A stretch of DNA of 64,000 bases. Source: Lachnospiraceae bacterium UBA4631. Lineage in GTDB: Bacteria > Bacillota > Clostridia > Lachnospirales > Lachnospiraceae. A program made the translations under genes and the position numbers. Each line of letters begins with the position of its first letter. Position 1 is the stretch's first letter. The stretch is taken from positions 50,564 through 114,563 of the forward strand of contig DHMX01000017.1 of the NCBI GenBank assembly GCA_002406015.1, read 5' to 3'. Shown piece by piece: positions 44,230 to 52,639 of this stretch. A model generated the notes under the pieces. The model was not told the origin of the DNA, searched no databases, and saw nothing but the letters and a program-made list of their open reading frames with translations.

Positions 44230-45510
44230 ATGAATTATGCATTTACAAATGGAAAGGTTCTGAACGGAACCAAAGATATGCAGATACAAAACGGATGCTG
44301 CATACTGGTACAGGACGGAAACATTGTTGATATTGTACCGGATACAACAACGCTTAACGATTACAAAGTCATAAATCTTCAGGGGCATTATATTCTTCCG
44401 GGATTGATTAATATGCATGTACATCTTGCCGGAAACGGAAAGCCTCAGAAAAAGCAGCGGGACAATGAAAAGCTGGTAAATACCATTATGAGTTCCTCTC
44501 TTACCCGTTCCATTGCTTATAAAATGGTAGCGGGTTTTGCAAAAGACGAGCTGTTAAGCGGAGTTACCACCATCCGAACTGTTGGCGGTCTCGGCAATTT
44601 TGACACCCGGTTGCGGGATGAAATAGAATCCGGTTCCAAAGTCGGTCCCCGTATTCTTGCTTCCAATCAGGGAATCTCTGTTCCCGGCGGTCACATGGCT
44701 GGTTCGGTTGCGATTGCGGCAAACACCATTTCCGATGCACTTAACCATGTTGAGAAATCAGAGCAGGAAAAGGTCAATCTGATTAAGCTCATGATTACCG
44801 GTGGTGTACTGGATGCAAAAGAAAAGGGCGTTCCCGGTGAGCTGAAGATGCCACCTGAAATGGTTCGTGCCGTATGTGAGAAAGCCCACAATGACGGCTA
44901 CCTGGTTGCTGCCCATGTGGAATCTCCGGAGGGTGTCCGCGTAGCACTGGAAAACGGTGTTGACTCCATTGAACATGGTGCCAAATTGAGTGACGATATG
45001 ATACAGCTTTTCAAAGAACGCGGTGCATTCCTATGTACTACGATTTCACCGGCTCTGCCATATGCCTTATTTGACCGTTCCGTCTCCAACGCATCCGAGG
45101 TAGAGCAATTTAACGGAAATGTTGTATTTGAAGGAATTATTGACTGTGCAAAAGCAGCTCTGGCAAATGACATTCCGGTTGTTCTTGGCAATGATGTTGG
45201 CTGTCCTTGGATTACACAGTATGATTTCTGGCGTGAACTTTATTATTTCCACAAATATGTTGGCGTTTCCAACTCATTTGCAATCTATACCGCAACGAAG
45301 CGAAGTGCTGAGCTTGCCGGTATCGGTCATATTACCGGTTCCATTGAAAAGGGAAAGGCAGCGGATATGATTGTTACCGCCGAAAATCCGTTAGAGGATT
45401 TGCGTGCCTTACGAAATCCGGAGATGGTTATTGCACGAGGAGCTATTATTGAGCATCCTAAGATTAAAAAGAGAAAACAGGTAGAGATGGAGTTGGATAG
45501 GTTTTTGTGA
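44230..45510 (+). CDS. Amidohydrolase, imidazolonepropionase/prolidase-like
   Basis: A 426-residue metal-dependent amidohydrolase. Metal ligands are seen in LPGLINMHVHLAGNG (HxH, about 60), a probable carboxylated Lys in VNLIKLMITGG, His in VAAHVESPEG and in VDSIEHGAKL, and Asp in VLGNDVGCPW. The C-terminal segment GSIEKGKAADMIV returns to the small beta-sandwich, as in this superfamily. Relatives are Xaa-Pro dipeptidases and imidazolonepropionases, so the substrate is uncertain. It has no operon partners and marks the left border of the AT-rich island. Confidence 0.88.
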   Translation: MNYAFTNGKVLNGTKDMQIQNGCCILVQDGNIVDIVPDTTTLNDYKVINLQGHYILPGLINMHVHLAGNGKPQKKQRDNEKLVNTIMSSSLTRSIAYKMVAGFAKDELLSGVTTIRTVGGLGNFDTRLRDEIESGSKVGPRILASNQGISVPGGHMAGSVAIAANTISDALNHVEKSEQEKVNLIKLMITGGVLDAKEKGVPGELKMPPEMVRAVCEKAHNDGYLVAAHVESPEGVRVALENGVDSIEHGAKLSDDMIQLFKERGAFLCTTISPALPYALFDRSVSNASEVEQFNGNVVFEGIIDCAKAALANDIPVVLGNDVGCPWITQYDFWRELYYFHKYVGVSNSFAIYTATKRSAELAGIGHITGSIEKGKAADMIVTAENPLEDLRALRNPEMVIARGAIIEHPKIKKRKQVEMELDRFL

Positions 45511-45817
45511 TAATTAGAGGATTAAGAACGCCGGGCTTTCAAGCTCGGCTAATGAGTCAGAATTATATAAAATGAAATTTTATCATTTTGTATTGCCTTT
45601 AAAAAGCATTTCATAAAATACAAATCTCAATATGATTTCTTTTTTCTAATACTTCAAGTGCTAAATCCCTGTTATTACAAATTCACGTTCAATAATACCA
45701 ATTCATTTCTGAATTCGAAAGGCAAAACCGTAGTAGCATTCATAATTTTCCCTATTCCAGTTCTAAAATCTATTCTTATCGCTTTGAGACTAAATAATTC
45801 GCTTTATCAGAGAAAAA
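45511..45817. other. Gene-free gap at the left edge of the island
   Basis: No gene is supported. A hairpin GCCGGGCTT/AAGCTCGGC (about 45531-45551) follows the amidohydrolase gene but lacks a T run. A second AT-rich inverted sequence (ATAAAATGA / TTATCATTTT) follows near 45567-45590. Base composition turns AT-rich here. Confidence 0.5.
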
Positions 45818-46876
45818 TTACGTTTCAGAATTACTATAATTCTTTTTAAATTCCATTAACGATTCAAAAGAACAATTCTTCCAAAAAACAGGACATCCTC
45901 CAAAACAAGCTTTCAAATGTTCACAATCATTACACTCTTCTGACGGCATTGCACTTAACTGTTTAATCGTACTATTATAACGTGTACATTCTACATAATT
46001 CTCAAACTCCTCATATGTAGAAAAATCCAAACCAAACTTACCAATTTTATCATCAATAAACATACTGCAAGGAAGTAAATTCATTCCTGTATCAAATGTT
46101 ATTCCGTTCCCTTTATATATTTGACATGGTGCTGCCAATTTTCCCCTGAGCATCGATAAATGTTTCTCCGTATATACACATATTGGAAATGTATATTCGA
46201 CCCACCACTCACTTTTTGTTATTGTATTTAATTTATTTATTTGTGAGATAAATTTATCTATCAAAAGATAAGGATTATTACGTTTAAGATAGTCTATATC
46301 CTTATACTCTGACTCTTCATTATCTAAGGCGAATGTAAACGAAAACTGTCTAGCACCATTATTTTGTGCTACCTCAACAGCTTCACAAAATCCATCAATA
46401 TTTGAACAAGTCAAAACCATTGAACATGTAAATTCAGTTGAAAAACAGGATACATTGTGTATTGCCTTGAGTTGCTTCGATAAACATTCTTTTCCCACTA
46501 GTGCAAGGCATTCCTCTTCATTTTTTTCCTTCAATGAAATATCAATATAATCCAATCCGCTTTCTATCAATTCTTTACAGAAATCATAATCAGACAACAT
46601 AATACCATTCGTGGCAATTGTAGCTAACATTTTATGTTCTCTGCTTTTAACATATCTTATTATTTCTGCTAATCTTGGATATAATGCCGGTTCACCACCA
46701 GAAAAAACAACAAATTTTACTTTCGCGTCATTGCAAAAATCTATCAATTTCTTAACATTATTAAATTCAATGGTTTCATTTGCTAAATATCCCGTTCTTT
46801 TAGCATAACAAAAACTACATCTCAAATTACAGTTTCTTGTAAGTGTAATAATACACTGTTCAACATTCAACATCAT
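45818..46876 (-). CDS. Radical SAM/SPASM-like enzyme of the RiPP cluster
   Basis: 352 residues. The radical SAM motif CNLRCSFC (Cys16, 20, 23) and the SAM-binding FSGGEPALYP are intact. The C-terminal part has Cys residues suitable for auxiliary clusters: CQIYKGNG, LLPCSMF, and CNDCEHLKACFGGCPVFW. This SPASM-like set is found in peptide-modifying enzymes that install thioether or C-C crosslinks. It is the last gene of the cluster, after the UvrA-like gene. It has no recognition domain of its own, so it may rely on the other maturase or act on an already modified peptide. Confidence 0.88.
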   Translation of the reverse strand: MMLNVEQCIITLTRNCNLRCSFCYAKRTGYLANETIEFNNVKKLIDFCNDAKVKFVVFSGGEPALYPRLAEIIRYVKSREHKMLATIATNGIMLSDYDFCKELIESGLDYIDISLKEKNEEECLALVGKECLSKQLKAIHNVSCFSTEFTCSMVLTCSNIDGFCEAVEVAQNNGARQFSFTFALDNEESEYKDIDYLKRNNPYLLIDKFISQINKLNTITKSEWWVEYTFPICVYTEKHLSMLRGKLAAPCQIYKGNGITFDTGMNLLPCSMFIDDKIGKFGLDFSTYEEFENYVECTRYNSTIKQLSAMPSEECNDCEHLKACFGGCPVFWKNCSFESLMEFKKNYSNSET

Positions 46877-46947
46877 AAAATCTCCTCATATAATCATTAC
46901 ATTCAAAGACCAGAACAAATACATACTAATCCGATATAATAATTCCT

Positions 46948-49278
46948 CTACATTTCAAGTTTATATAACGACGATTCTTTGCAATCAAATACTTGTTTAG
47001 AAGTTCCCTGAGATACTATTTCTCCACCATCCTTTCCACCAAACAAGCCAAAATCAATAATATAGTCAGAGATTTTTGAAATAAACTCGATATTATGTTC
47101 AACGATAATTATTGTTTCTTTATTAACTTGTAATGAAAGTAATATTCTTTCAAATTTATCAATATCGGTGCTATTAAGCCCTGAAGTTGGTTCATCAAGA
47201 ATATATAAGTTATGTCCACTAGATGCAACGCCTAATGCTTTTGCCAATTTAATTCTTTGTGCTTCACCGCCTGATAAATTCATTGACATTTGCCCTAATT
47301 TCAAATACCCCAATCCAAGTTCAATCATACTCGATAAAACCGAATAAACCTTATTAGATTTTTCAAAAATATCTATGATACCAGAAATAGGTGTTTCTAA
47401 TACTTCTAATATATTTTTTCCACTGTATTCTACAGATAAAATATTATCATTAAAACGTCTACCTTCGCATTCCGGACATGTGATATATGAGCTTGGCAAA
47501 TAGTTTAATTCTATTTTCTGCAGACCAGTTCCTTGACAGCACTCACATCTTCCTCCCTTTACATTCATACTAAACGAAGATGCACTTATCTTCATTTTTT
47601 TTGCAGCATCTGTTTTAGCAAATAAATTTCGAATTTCATCAAATATCTCCAAATATGATACAATAGTTGATCTCGGAGTTTTACCTATTGGTGCTTGATT
47701 TACCTCAATGACTCTTTTAATAGCATTACCGCCAATAATTTTTTCACAACTCACACATGACTTTCTATTAAAGCATTTTGCTATCACAGAAGCCAATGTA
47801 GATTTTCCAGATCCAGACACACCAGTAATACAAGTTATTCCGCCAATCGGAAAACGCACATCTTGATTATGAATATTTCTAAAATTAATACGCTTTATTT
47901 CGCAAAAATATTCAAACTCTTTAATACTTTTGAATTGTAAATTAATAGCATAATCTAAAGGCTTAGTATTTCTATCTATGACATAGCCACCCTTAGGTCC
48001 TCCTACTGGTCCTAATTCAATAATATTGTCTGCTGATGAAATATACTTTTTATTATGTTCTATCGCAACTACAGTATTACCTTTCCCAACTAATTCTTTT
48101 GTTGACTTAATAATACTAGTAACATCTCTATGGTGCAATCCTTTACATGGCTCATCTAAAATATACATTATCCCCTTTAAGGAACAAGTTAACTGCGTAG
48201 CGATACGAATTCTTTGTCTCTCTCCGCCCGAAAGAGTAGGTATAGGACGACTTAAACATAAATATCCAACATGCAATTGAATCAATACATTCATTTTTCT
48301 CAATATACTATCAATCAATTGAGAAACTATCTCCTGCTTTGCTTCTGAAACCTCACTATAATTAAAACGTTTTAACCAGTTCTGAAGTTCCCTCATTTCC
48401 ATGTTTTCTACTTCATAATAATTAAGTCCGTTCACCTTGTATTGTAAAACATCATTTCTTAACTTTGAACCTCCACACACATGGCAAGGAACTTCCTCCA
48501 TATATTGGGTGTACATAGAAGCAGACATTGTATTATCGACTTGATTAACTCTTTCCATAATAGCAGAAATAGCTCCTTGCAAAAAAACATAGTGTTGCTT
48601 TCTTCGTTTTCCCTCTTTATATGATAATTTGTATTTTATTTTTTCATCTGCATATAATAACAGGTGAAGTTCTTTTTTTGAAAGTTCAGAAACTTTCTTC
48701 CGGATATCTATTCCGTATTGTTCACACAAAGCTTCCAAACACTTTTGCTCTTTACTCTCTTCTGGGCCTTTAAAATATAGAATAGCTCCTTCCTTCAAAG
48801 TCTTATCTTTATCAGGGATTAATAAATTTTCTGAAATGACAGTTTCTATTCCCAATCCTGAACAATGCAGACAAAAGGATTTAGGATTATTCGATGAAAA
48901 AATATTTTCTGATATTTCATTGTTTCCATTGCTGTTTAGAATTGCAAATAAGGATCTTAAATAGTAGGAAATCTCTGTTGTTGTACCTATTGTAGAACGT
49001 GGATTTACATTATAGTAATTCTGCGAAATATTTAATGCTGGACGTAGATTTTCTATACTTCCAACTTTGGGTTTATTCATTAATTTTTGCCCATAAATAT
49101 TTCCAGTCATTCCTTCAAGGAACCCTCTTTGACTTTCGGCATACAATGTATCAAAAACTAATGATGATTTACCACATCCTGAACACCCAGTCACACACGT
49201 AAATGCATTCAACGGTATTTCCAAATCAATATGCTTGAGATTATTTTCATATGCATCCCTAATTATGATTTTTTCCAT
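46948..49278 (-). CDS. UvrA-like twin ABC ATPase, candidate self-resistance protein
   Basis: 776 residues with UvrA architecture but about 160 residues shorter than housekeeping UvrA. Two ABC modules are intact: Walker A GCSGCGKSS (about 31) and GVSGSGKST (about 485), signatures LSGGERQR and LSGGEAQR, Walker B ILDEPCKGL and ILDEPTSGL. Zinc motifs are CLHCSGLG, CHVCGGS, and CECCQGTG with CPECEGRR. The missing length lies between the first Walker A and signature, where UvrA carries its UvrB-binding and insertion domains. UvrA-like proteins such as DrrC protect antibiotic producers from DNA-binding drugs. Between two radical SAM genes, immunity or peptide-related DNA protection is a reasonable inference. 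Confidence 0.87.
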   Translation of the reverse strand: MEKIIIRDAYENNLKHIDLEIPLNAFTCVTGCSGCGKSSLVFDTLYAESQRGFLEGMTGNIYGQKLMNKPKVGSIENLRPALNISQNYYNVNPRSTIGTTTEISYYLRSLFAILNSNGNNEISENIFSSNNPKSFCLHCSGLGIETVISENLLIPDKDKTLKEGAILYFKGPEESKEQKCLEALCEQYGIDIRKKVSELSKKELHLLLYADEKIKYKLSYKEGKRRKQHYVFLQGAISAIMERVNQVDNTMSASMYTQYMEEVPCHVCGGSKLRNDVLQYKVNGLNYYEVENMEMRELQNWLKRFNYSEVSEAKQEIVSQLIDSILRKMNVLIQLHVGYLCLSRPIPTLSGGERQRIRIATQLTCSLKGIMYILDEPCKGLHHRDVTSIIKSTKELVGKGNTVVAIEHNKKYISSADNIIELGPVGGPKGGYVIDRNTKPLDYAINLQFKSIKEFEYFCEIKRINFRNIHNQDVRFPIGGITCITGVSGSGKSTLASVIAKCFNRKSCVSCEKIIGGNAIKRVIEVNQAPIGKTPRSTIVSYLEIFDEIRNLFAKTDAAKKMKISASSFSMNVKGGRCECCQGTGLQKIELNYLPSSYITCPECEGRRFNDNILSVEYSGKNILEVLETPISGIIDIFEKSNKVYSVLSSMIELGLGYLKLGQMSMNLSGGEAQRIKLAKALGVASSGHNLYILDEPTSGLNSTDIDKFERILLSLQVNKETIIIVEHNIEFISKISDYIIDFGLFGGKDGGEIVSQGTSKQVFDCKESSLYKLEM

Positions 49279-49321
49279 TCAATCCTTCTCCCTTCTTTTT
49301 CATAATATACAATGTCATATA

Positions 49322-50749
49322 TCATTCTTTCATCTCTATTATAGATTCAACTCTTGAACGCATCACAGCAGCCACTTTGCAATGAAATTCATTAATCCTA
49401 AAAGCATCTTCATTTTCATTTGAATTATTCATCATACAAACAGTACAATATCCTCTATCTTCACAAGAAACACACCTTGGAAAACTATTTCTTTTTATTT
49501 CTCTTAAACATTTGATTTCACTTGAATCTTGCCAAATCTCTTTAATACTTTTTTCCTGAAGATTCCCTAATTTATTATTTTGCCACCCTACGCAAGGAAA
49601 TACATCCCCCTCTGCTGAAATACATAAATAGTACCGACATATAGAACATATTGGATCGTCAGCCGTCATTGCATACTTCTCTTTAGCAGAATCATATAAA
49701 TAATCAGCATATTCTTTTGTCAACTGCGAATCAAAAACCTCATTAACTTCTTCTAATGACAAACGATTTACCAAGTTACAACTTGTATGGTCATATGATG
49801 CAAAAATAACATAATCTGTAGCAACAGTAATATTATGTTCTTTTCCCCAACTTACAACTTCTCCAAAGGAATCTTTGTTCTGTTTCATAACAGGACAAGA
49901 AATCTGTACCGGTATTCCCATATTTAATAATTTCAACACATTTGTCTTTGTTTTTTCCAGACTTCCTTTCATTTTTGTTATAGTATCATGTATCTCTGGA
50001 TTCATTGAATATATTGATGTTTGCACACAGAGAAGTGGATTTTTTACCATTTCTTCAATTATTTCATCAGTCAAAAGTGTCAAATTAGTTAATACATTTA
50101 CAGATAAATCTAGTTCCCGACATCTTTTCAAAAAACCAACAAAATCTCTGTGAAGTAATGGTTCTCCACCTGATAATGTTACATTCAATATATTTAAATC
50201 TCTACCTTCTCCAACTATTTTAAAGAACAAGGAAGAATCAATAGTTTTTGTTTTTAACTCATGTGGTATATAACAATGTAAGCATCTTTCATTACATTCA
50301 TTAGCAATTTCTATGTGTAAGCTTCTCAAAAAATCGTTTTGACTAAAAATATGTTTCGAGCAGTCATCCACAACCACTTCATTTTTTATTTCCGAGTTAT
50401 TTATATATTCACCTTCAGATTTAAAATCTAGACACTCGTCAACGGAATTACCTACAGAAAGAAATCCCTCATTAACAAATTGCATAAAGAAATCTATTGT
50501 ATCTTGTTTTAGTTCTTCATAATTAACATCAACGAAAATATCTAATAATGCGTTAATAATTATCTCTATGTCTTTTGGTTCTTTTGTTAATTCACCAAGC
50601 ATAACTGCACCACTTTCAGAAACAAATCTTTCACCTGGCATTCGTAAGGAATCATTCAGCATCATATATCCGAACATAGAATTATCAGTCAAATATCCAT
50701 AGTCTTTATACTGTCTAAACATGACATAGTCTTTTATCTTAAAATACAT
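49322..50749 (-). CDS. Radical SAM/SPASM peptide maturase with N-terminal RRE
   Basis: 475 residues. The first 105 have the PqqD-like pattern SESGAVMLGELTKEPKDIE, with FMQFVNEGFL at the end, the recognition element that grips precursor peptides. The radical SAM core has CNERCLHC (about 150-157) and LSGGEPLLHRDF. The SPASM part has CSICRYYLCIS, FPCVGW, and CVSCEDRGYCTVCMM. This plan is that of sactipeptide/ranthipeptide and related maturases. It is the first large gene after the precursor peptide, across a terminator-like hairpin. The RBS is weak. It most likely crosslinks the Cys-rich core of that peptide. Confidence 0.9.
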   Translation of the reverse strand: MYFKIKDYVMFRQYKDYGYLTDNSMFGYMMLNDSLRMPGERFVSESGAVMLGELTKEPKDIEIIINALLDIFVDVNYEELKQDTIDFFMQFVNEGFLSVGNSVDECLDFKSEGEYINNSEIKNEVVVDDCSKHIFSQNDFLRSLHIEIANECNERCLHCYIPHELKTKTIDSSLFFKIVGEGRDLNILNVTLSGGEPLLHRDFVGFLKRCRELDLSVNVLTNLTLLTDEIIEEMVKNPLLCVQTSIYSMNPEIHDTITKMKGSLEKTKTNVLKLLNMGIPVQISCPVMKQNKDSFGEVVSWGKEHNITVATDYVIFASYDHTSCNLVNRLSLEEVNEVFDSQLTKEYADYLYDSAKEKYAMTADDPICSICRYYLCISAEGDVFPCVGWQNNKLGNLQEKSIKEIWQDSSEIKCLREIKRNSFPRCVSCEDRGYCTVCMMNNSNENEDAFRINEFHCKVAAVMRSRVESIIEMKE

Positions 50750-50887
50750 TTTTCATTCCTAAATAGATACCCTCAGTAAATTATTGAGCATCTATCCTTT
50801 CCTCATAATATATATACAATCAGTGTAACTATTATAAATATTGTTATCTTATATATAACCAAATACTAATCAATACTAAATTTTCAT

Positions 50888-50918
50888 AAAAAAGGACACA
50901 GTTTCTTCAACCGTGTCC
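50888..50918 (-). terminator. Terminator/attenuator between precursor peptide and maturase
   Basis: On the minus strand GGACACGGTT and AAACTGTGTCC form a stem (50894-50918) followed by six Ts (50888-50893). It lies directly after the precursor stop. Partial readthrough would give much more peptide mRNA than enzyme mRNA, a common RiPP layout. Confidence 0.85.
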
Positions 50919-50940
50919 GTTCAAATAACCATACATTCGA

Positions 50941-51042
50941 TTAAGCCCTCTTATCACAAGGTCTGCCACATGGTGTTCCTCCACCACATACTGCAGAGTT
51001 AACTGAAACAGAATTCAATACAACCGGTTTACTGTATTTCAT
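50941..51042 (-). CDS. RiPP precursor peptide, 33 residues, three Cys
   Basis: ATG at 51042, stop at 50941. GAGGAGG (51052-51058) sits 9 nt upstream, one of the best ribosome sites in the island. The leader-like half begins MKYSKPVVLNSVSV, with a KP pair seen at the start of many short RiPP precursors. The tail CGGGTPCGRPCDKRA holds Cys19, Cys25 and Cys29 with Gly/Pro-rich spacing. There is no GG cleavage site and no signal peptide. It is encoded just before an RRE-containing radical SAM/SPASM enzyme, which would recognise the leader and probably form thioether links from the Cys residues. I do not recognise a named family. Confidence 0.85.
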   Translation of the reverse strand: MKYSKPVVLNSVSVNSAVCGGGTPCGRPCDKRA

Positions 51043-51084
51043 ACTTCAACGCCTCCTCTCTAGATTTGTAACCAATGCACTTTT

Positions 51085-51123
51085 CTTATAGAAAGTTTTA
51101 TCATATTGTCGACATATTGTCAA
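51085..51123 (-). promoter_or_regulatory. Promoter and tandem boxes ahead of the RiPP precursor
   Basis: On the minus strand TTGACA (51118-51123) is 17 bp from TAAAAC, and a nearby TCGACA (51107-51112) is 16 bp from TATAAG (51085-51090). The two -35-like elements lie in an 11-bp direct repeat (TTGACAATATG then TCGACAATATG). Tandem boxes one helical turn apart could be an operator; no regulator gene is in the cluster. Confidence 0.6.
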
Positions 51124-51164
51124 TAAATTCTTGCTTTTTCCAGCTTTATAAAATTGAAATTTTA

Positions 51165-51194
51165 AATTCCACCGTTTTGCTTCGTGGTGGAATT
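51165..51194. repeat. Inverted repeat AATTCCACC / GGTGGAATT
   Basis: A perfect 9-bp inverted repeat with a 12-nt loop lies between the RiPP promoter and the IS30 remnant. It could be a terminator for one of them or a leftover of the insertion element. Confidence 0.5.
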
Positions 51195-51239
51195 GTCTTT
51201 TGCATAAGTAGCCGTTTAATCTGCATACTTTGTGCTATG

Positions 51240-51280
51240 CTCATAGGTGCCTTCTGACAGCAGTAGAAGGCACCTATGAG
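51240..51280. repeat. 16-bp inverted repeat covering the IS30 start codon
   Basis: CTCATAGGTGCCTTCT (51240-51255) and its exact complement (51265-51280) flank a 9-nt loop. The right arm contains the ATG of the IS30-type reading frame (51276-51278), so the structure would hide its start in RNA. Confidence 0.85.
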
Positions 51281-51502
51281 TAAATATATATCTGGAAACA
51301 AAAAACATCTGACTTTGGCAAACCACAAGTACATTGAAAATGGCTAAATGACGGTAAATCCTTTAAAGGTAGCACAAGATATCTCTGCAAGGATCCGTCC
51401 ACCATCTCCAAGGAGATAAAACTGCACCGGCTTAGTGGCTGGTATCATAAGGGGACATTCTTCAATGCCCACAACTTCTATGTCCATCGTTATCACTGTA
51501 GT
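51276..51502 (+). pseudogene. Decayed IS30-family transposase fragment
   Basis: From ATG 51276 the frame reads MSKYISGNKKHLTLANHKYI, then hits a stop near 51345. One frame over it continues LNDGKSFKG and YLCKDPSTISKEIKLHR, then WYHKGTFFNAHNF, ending near 51502. This is the N-terminal HTH region of IS30-family transposases. At least one frameshift is present and the catalytic DDE part is absent. The remnant runs into the 3' end of the DUF2971-type gene, so one event probably damaged both. Confidence 0.8.
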
Positions 51503-52260
51503 CTATTTTATATTGTTCTGGGTGGATTCTGCTCATATAAACATTTTCTAATCCTAATGAATTTGAAATATTATTCAACTTCTTATTATTATCTTCCGAA
51601 CAATTTATTTCCGCAACAATTCGACTTATTCTCATTCCCAATTTATGTACTGGCACATTTATTCCCTTACTATTCTCATCAAGTGGATAAACTATTCGAT
51701 ATTCTTTTTCTTGTTCCCACGATTTATCCTTAACAAATAAATTGGTATAAAAATCAGCTTTTTTTATTTGTCTAGAAATAATAGCTTTTCTGCTTTGAAA
51801 AATTAGAGATACAACTTTGATTCTTTTTGGTTCATATAATACTTCGTAAATACAATCCTTTTATCACCTCATATTCCGCACAAAATCCTTTATGGTTATT
51901 CGTGTAATACGCCCACATAGGTAAATAGTCAATGTTGTTTGACGAAAGGCACGTTACACCATAATCGCTAAAATCAAATAGCGTTTGATACTTCTCAATA
52001 ACATTAGGAGGAAATCCCGTTTCACTCATCTTTTTTCTATCAAGTAACATTCCCTTATATCCATATGAATCATTTAATAAATCTTTTTGTGCAAACCATA
52101 TTTCATCTCTCTGCAAGGGAAGAAACTTTTCTTCATCTTTTTCAGATTCATCAAGCCAAATAAACTTAATTAATTTGTTTGGGATAGTAGAAAAACGAAC
52201 TTTTCTTGCTTCGTCCATTTTCTCCTCTGAAAGAAGTTGTAAGTATTCATTTATTCTCAT
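51462..52260 (-). pseudogene. DUF2971-type gene with a frameshift and altered 3' end
   Basis: The N-terminal 142 residues (from 52260) end early at 51832 after FCAEYEVIKG. Skipping one base in the GG at about 51857 restores a continuous frame, DCIYEVLYEPKRIKVVSLIF and onward, EQEKEYRIVYPLDE, to the stop at 51462. The WAYYTNNHKGFCAEYEV and EYRIVY motifs are those of DUF2971 proteins, often found in defence-related or phage-related loci. The last residues (about GHRSCGH) come from the antisense of the IS30 fragment. So it is likely inactive, unless the frameshift is a sequencing error. Confidence 0.78.
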
Positions 52261-52370
52261 AAGTACCTCTTAAATATCAAACTCAAGCACACTCTCATAT
52301 ATACATACATTTTATCATATCCAATTTTAAATCACTATCTCATTCAGACATATCTCTTTTTATCCAACGA

Positions 52371-52414
52371 AAAAAGAACACACACCTCTCTGTATGTTCT
52401 CTTTCCGTATATAA
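52371..52414 (-). terminator. Terminator after the DUF4143 ATPase gene
   Basis: On the minus strand AAAGAGAACA and TGTTCTTTTTT form a stem of about 10 bp around a 14-nt loop, ending in a T run. It lies about 230 bp after the ATPase stop and upstream of the DUF2971 remnant. Confidence 0.65.
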
Positions 52415-52568
52415 AATCAAATATTATGCTATGACGCAGCTGTCCAGTCCTTTGAATTCTGCCGCTTTCTTTTCTATCGGAAGCAAATTGCTTTCGATAA
52501 TTTTATTATGCCTGATACTCAAAAAATTTCAAGTAGGTTTTTCGCAAAAGAAAAGAGGTGTCGCAATC

Positions 52569-52632
52569 TGCTAACACCTCAGTATCTTTCAATATTTTCA
52601 TTGAAAATTTTTGCCTATAAAGGATTTCTTGT
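52569..52632. repeat. Copy A of a roughly 64-bp dispersed repeat
   Basis: Starts TGCTAACACCTC and contains TTGAAAATTTTTGCCTATAA. It matches copy C (54108-54170) at about 80 percent by eye. It lies just after the ATPase stop codon. A shorter third copy (53943-53978) lies ahead of the ATPase start. Confidence 0.75.
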
Positions 52633-52639
52633 GCAATCA

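Noticed and set aside
50888..50918. This hairpin read as the end of the cluster
   Set aside because: The maturase gene lies downstream on the same strand with no clear promoter of its own. An attenuator between peptide and enzyme is more likely.
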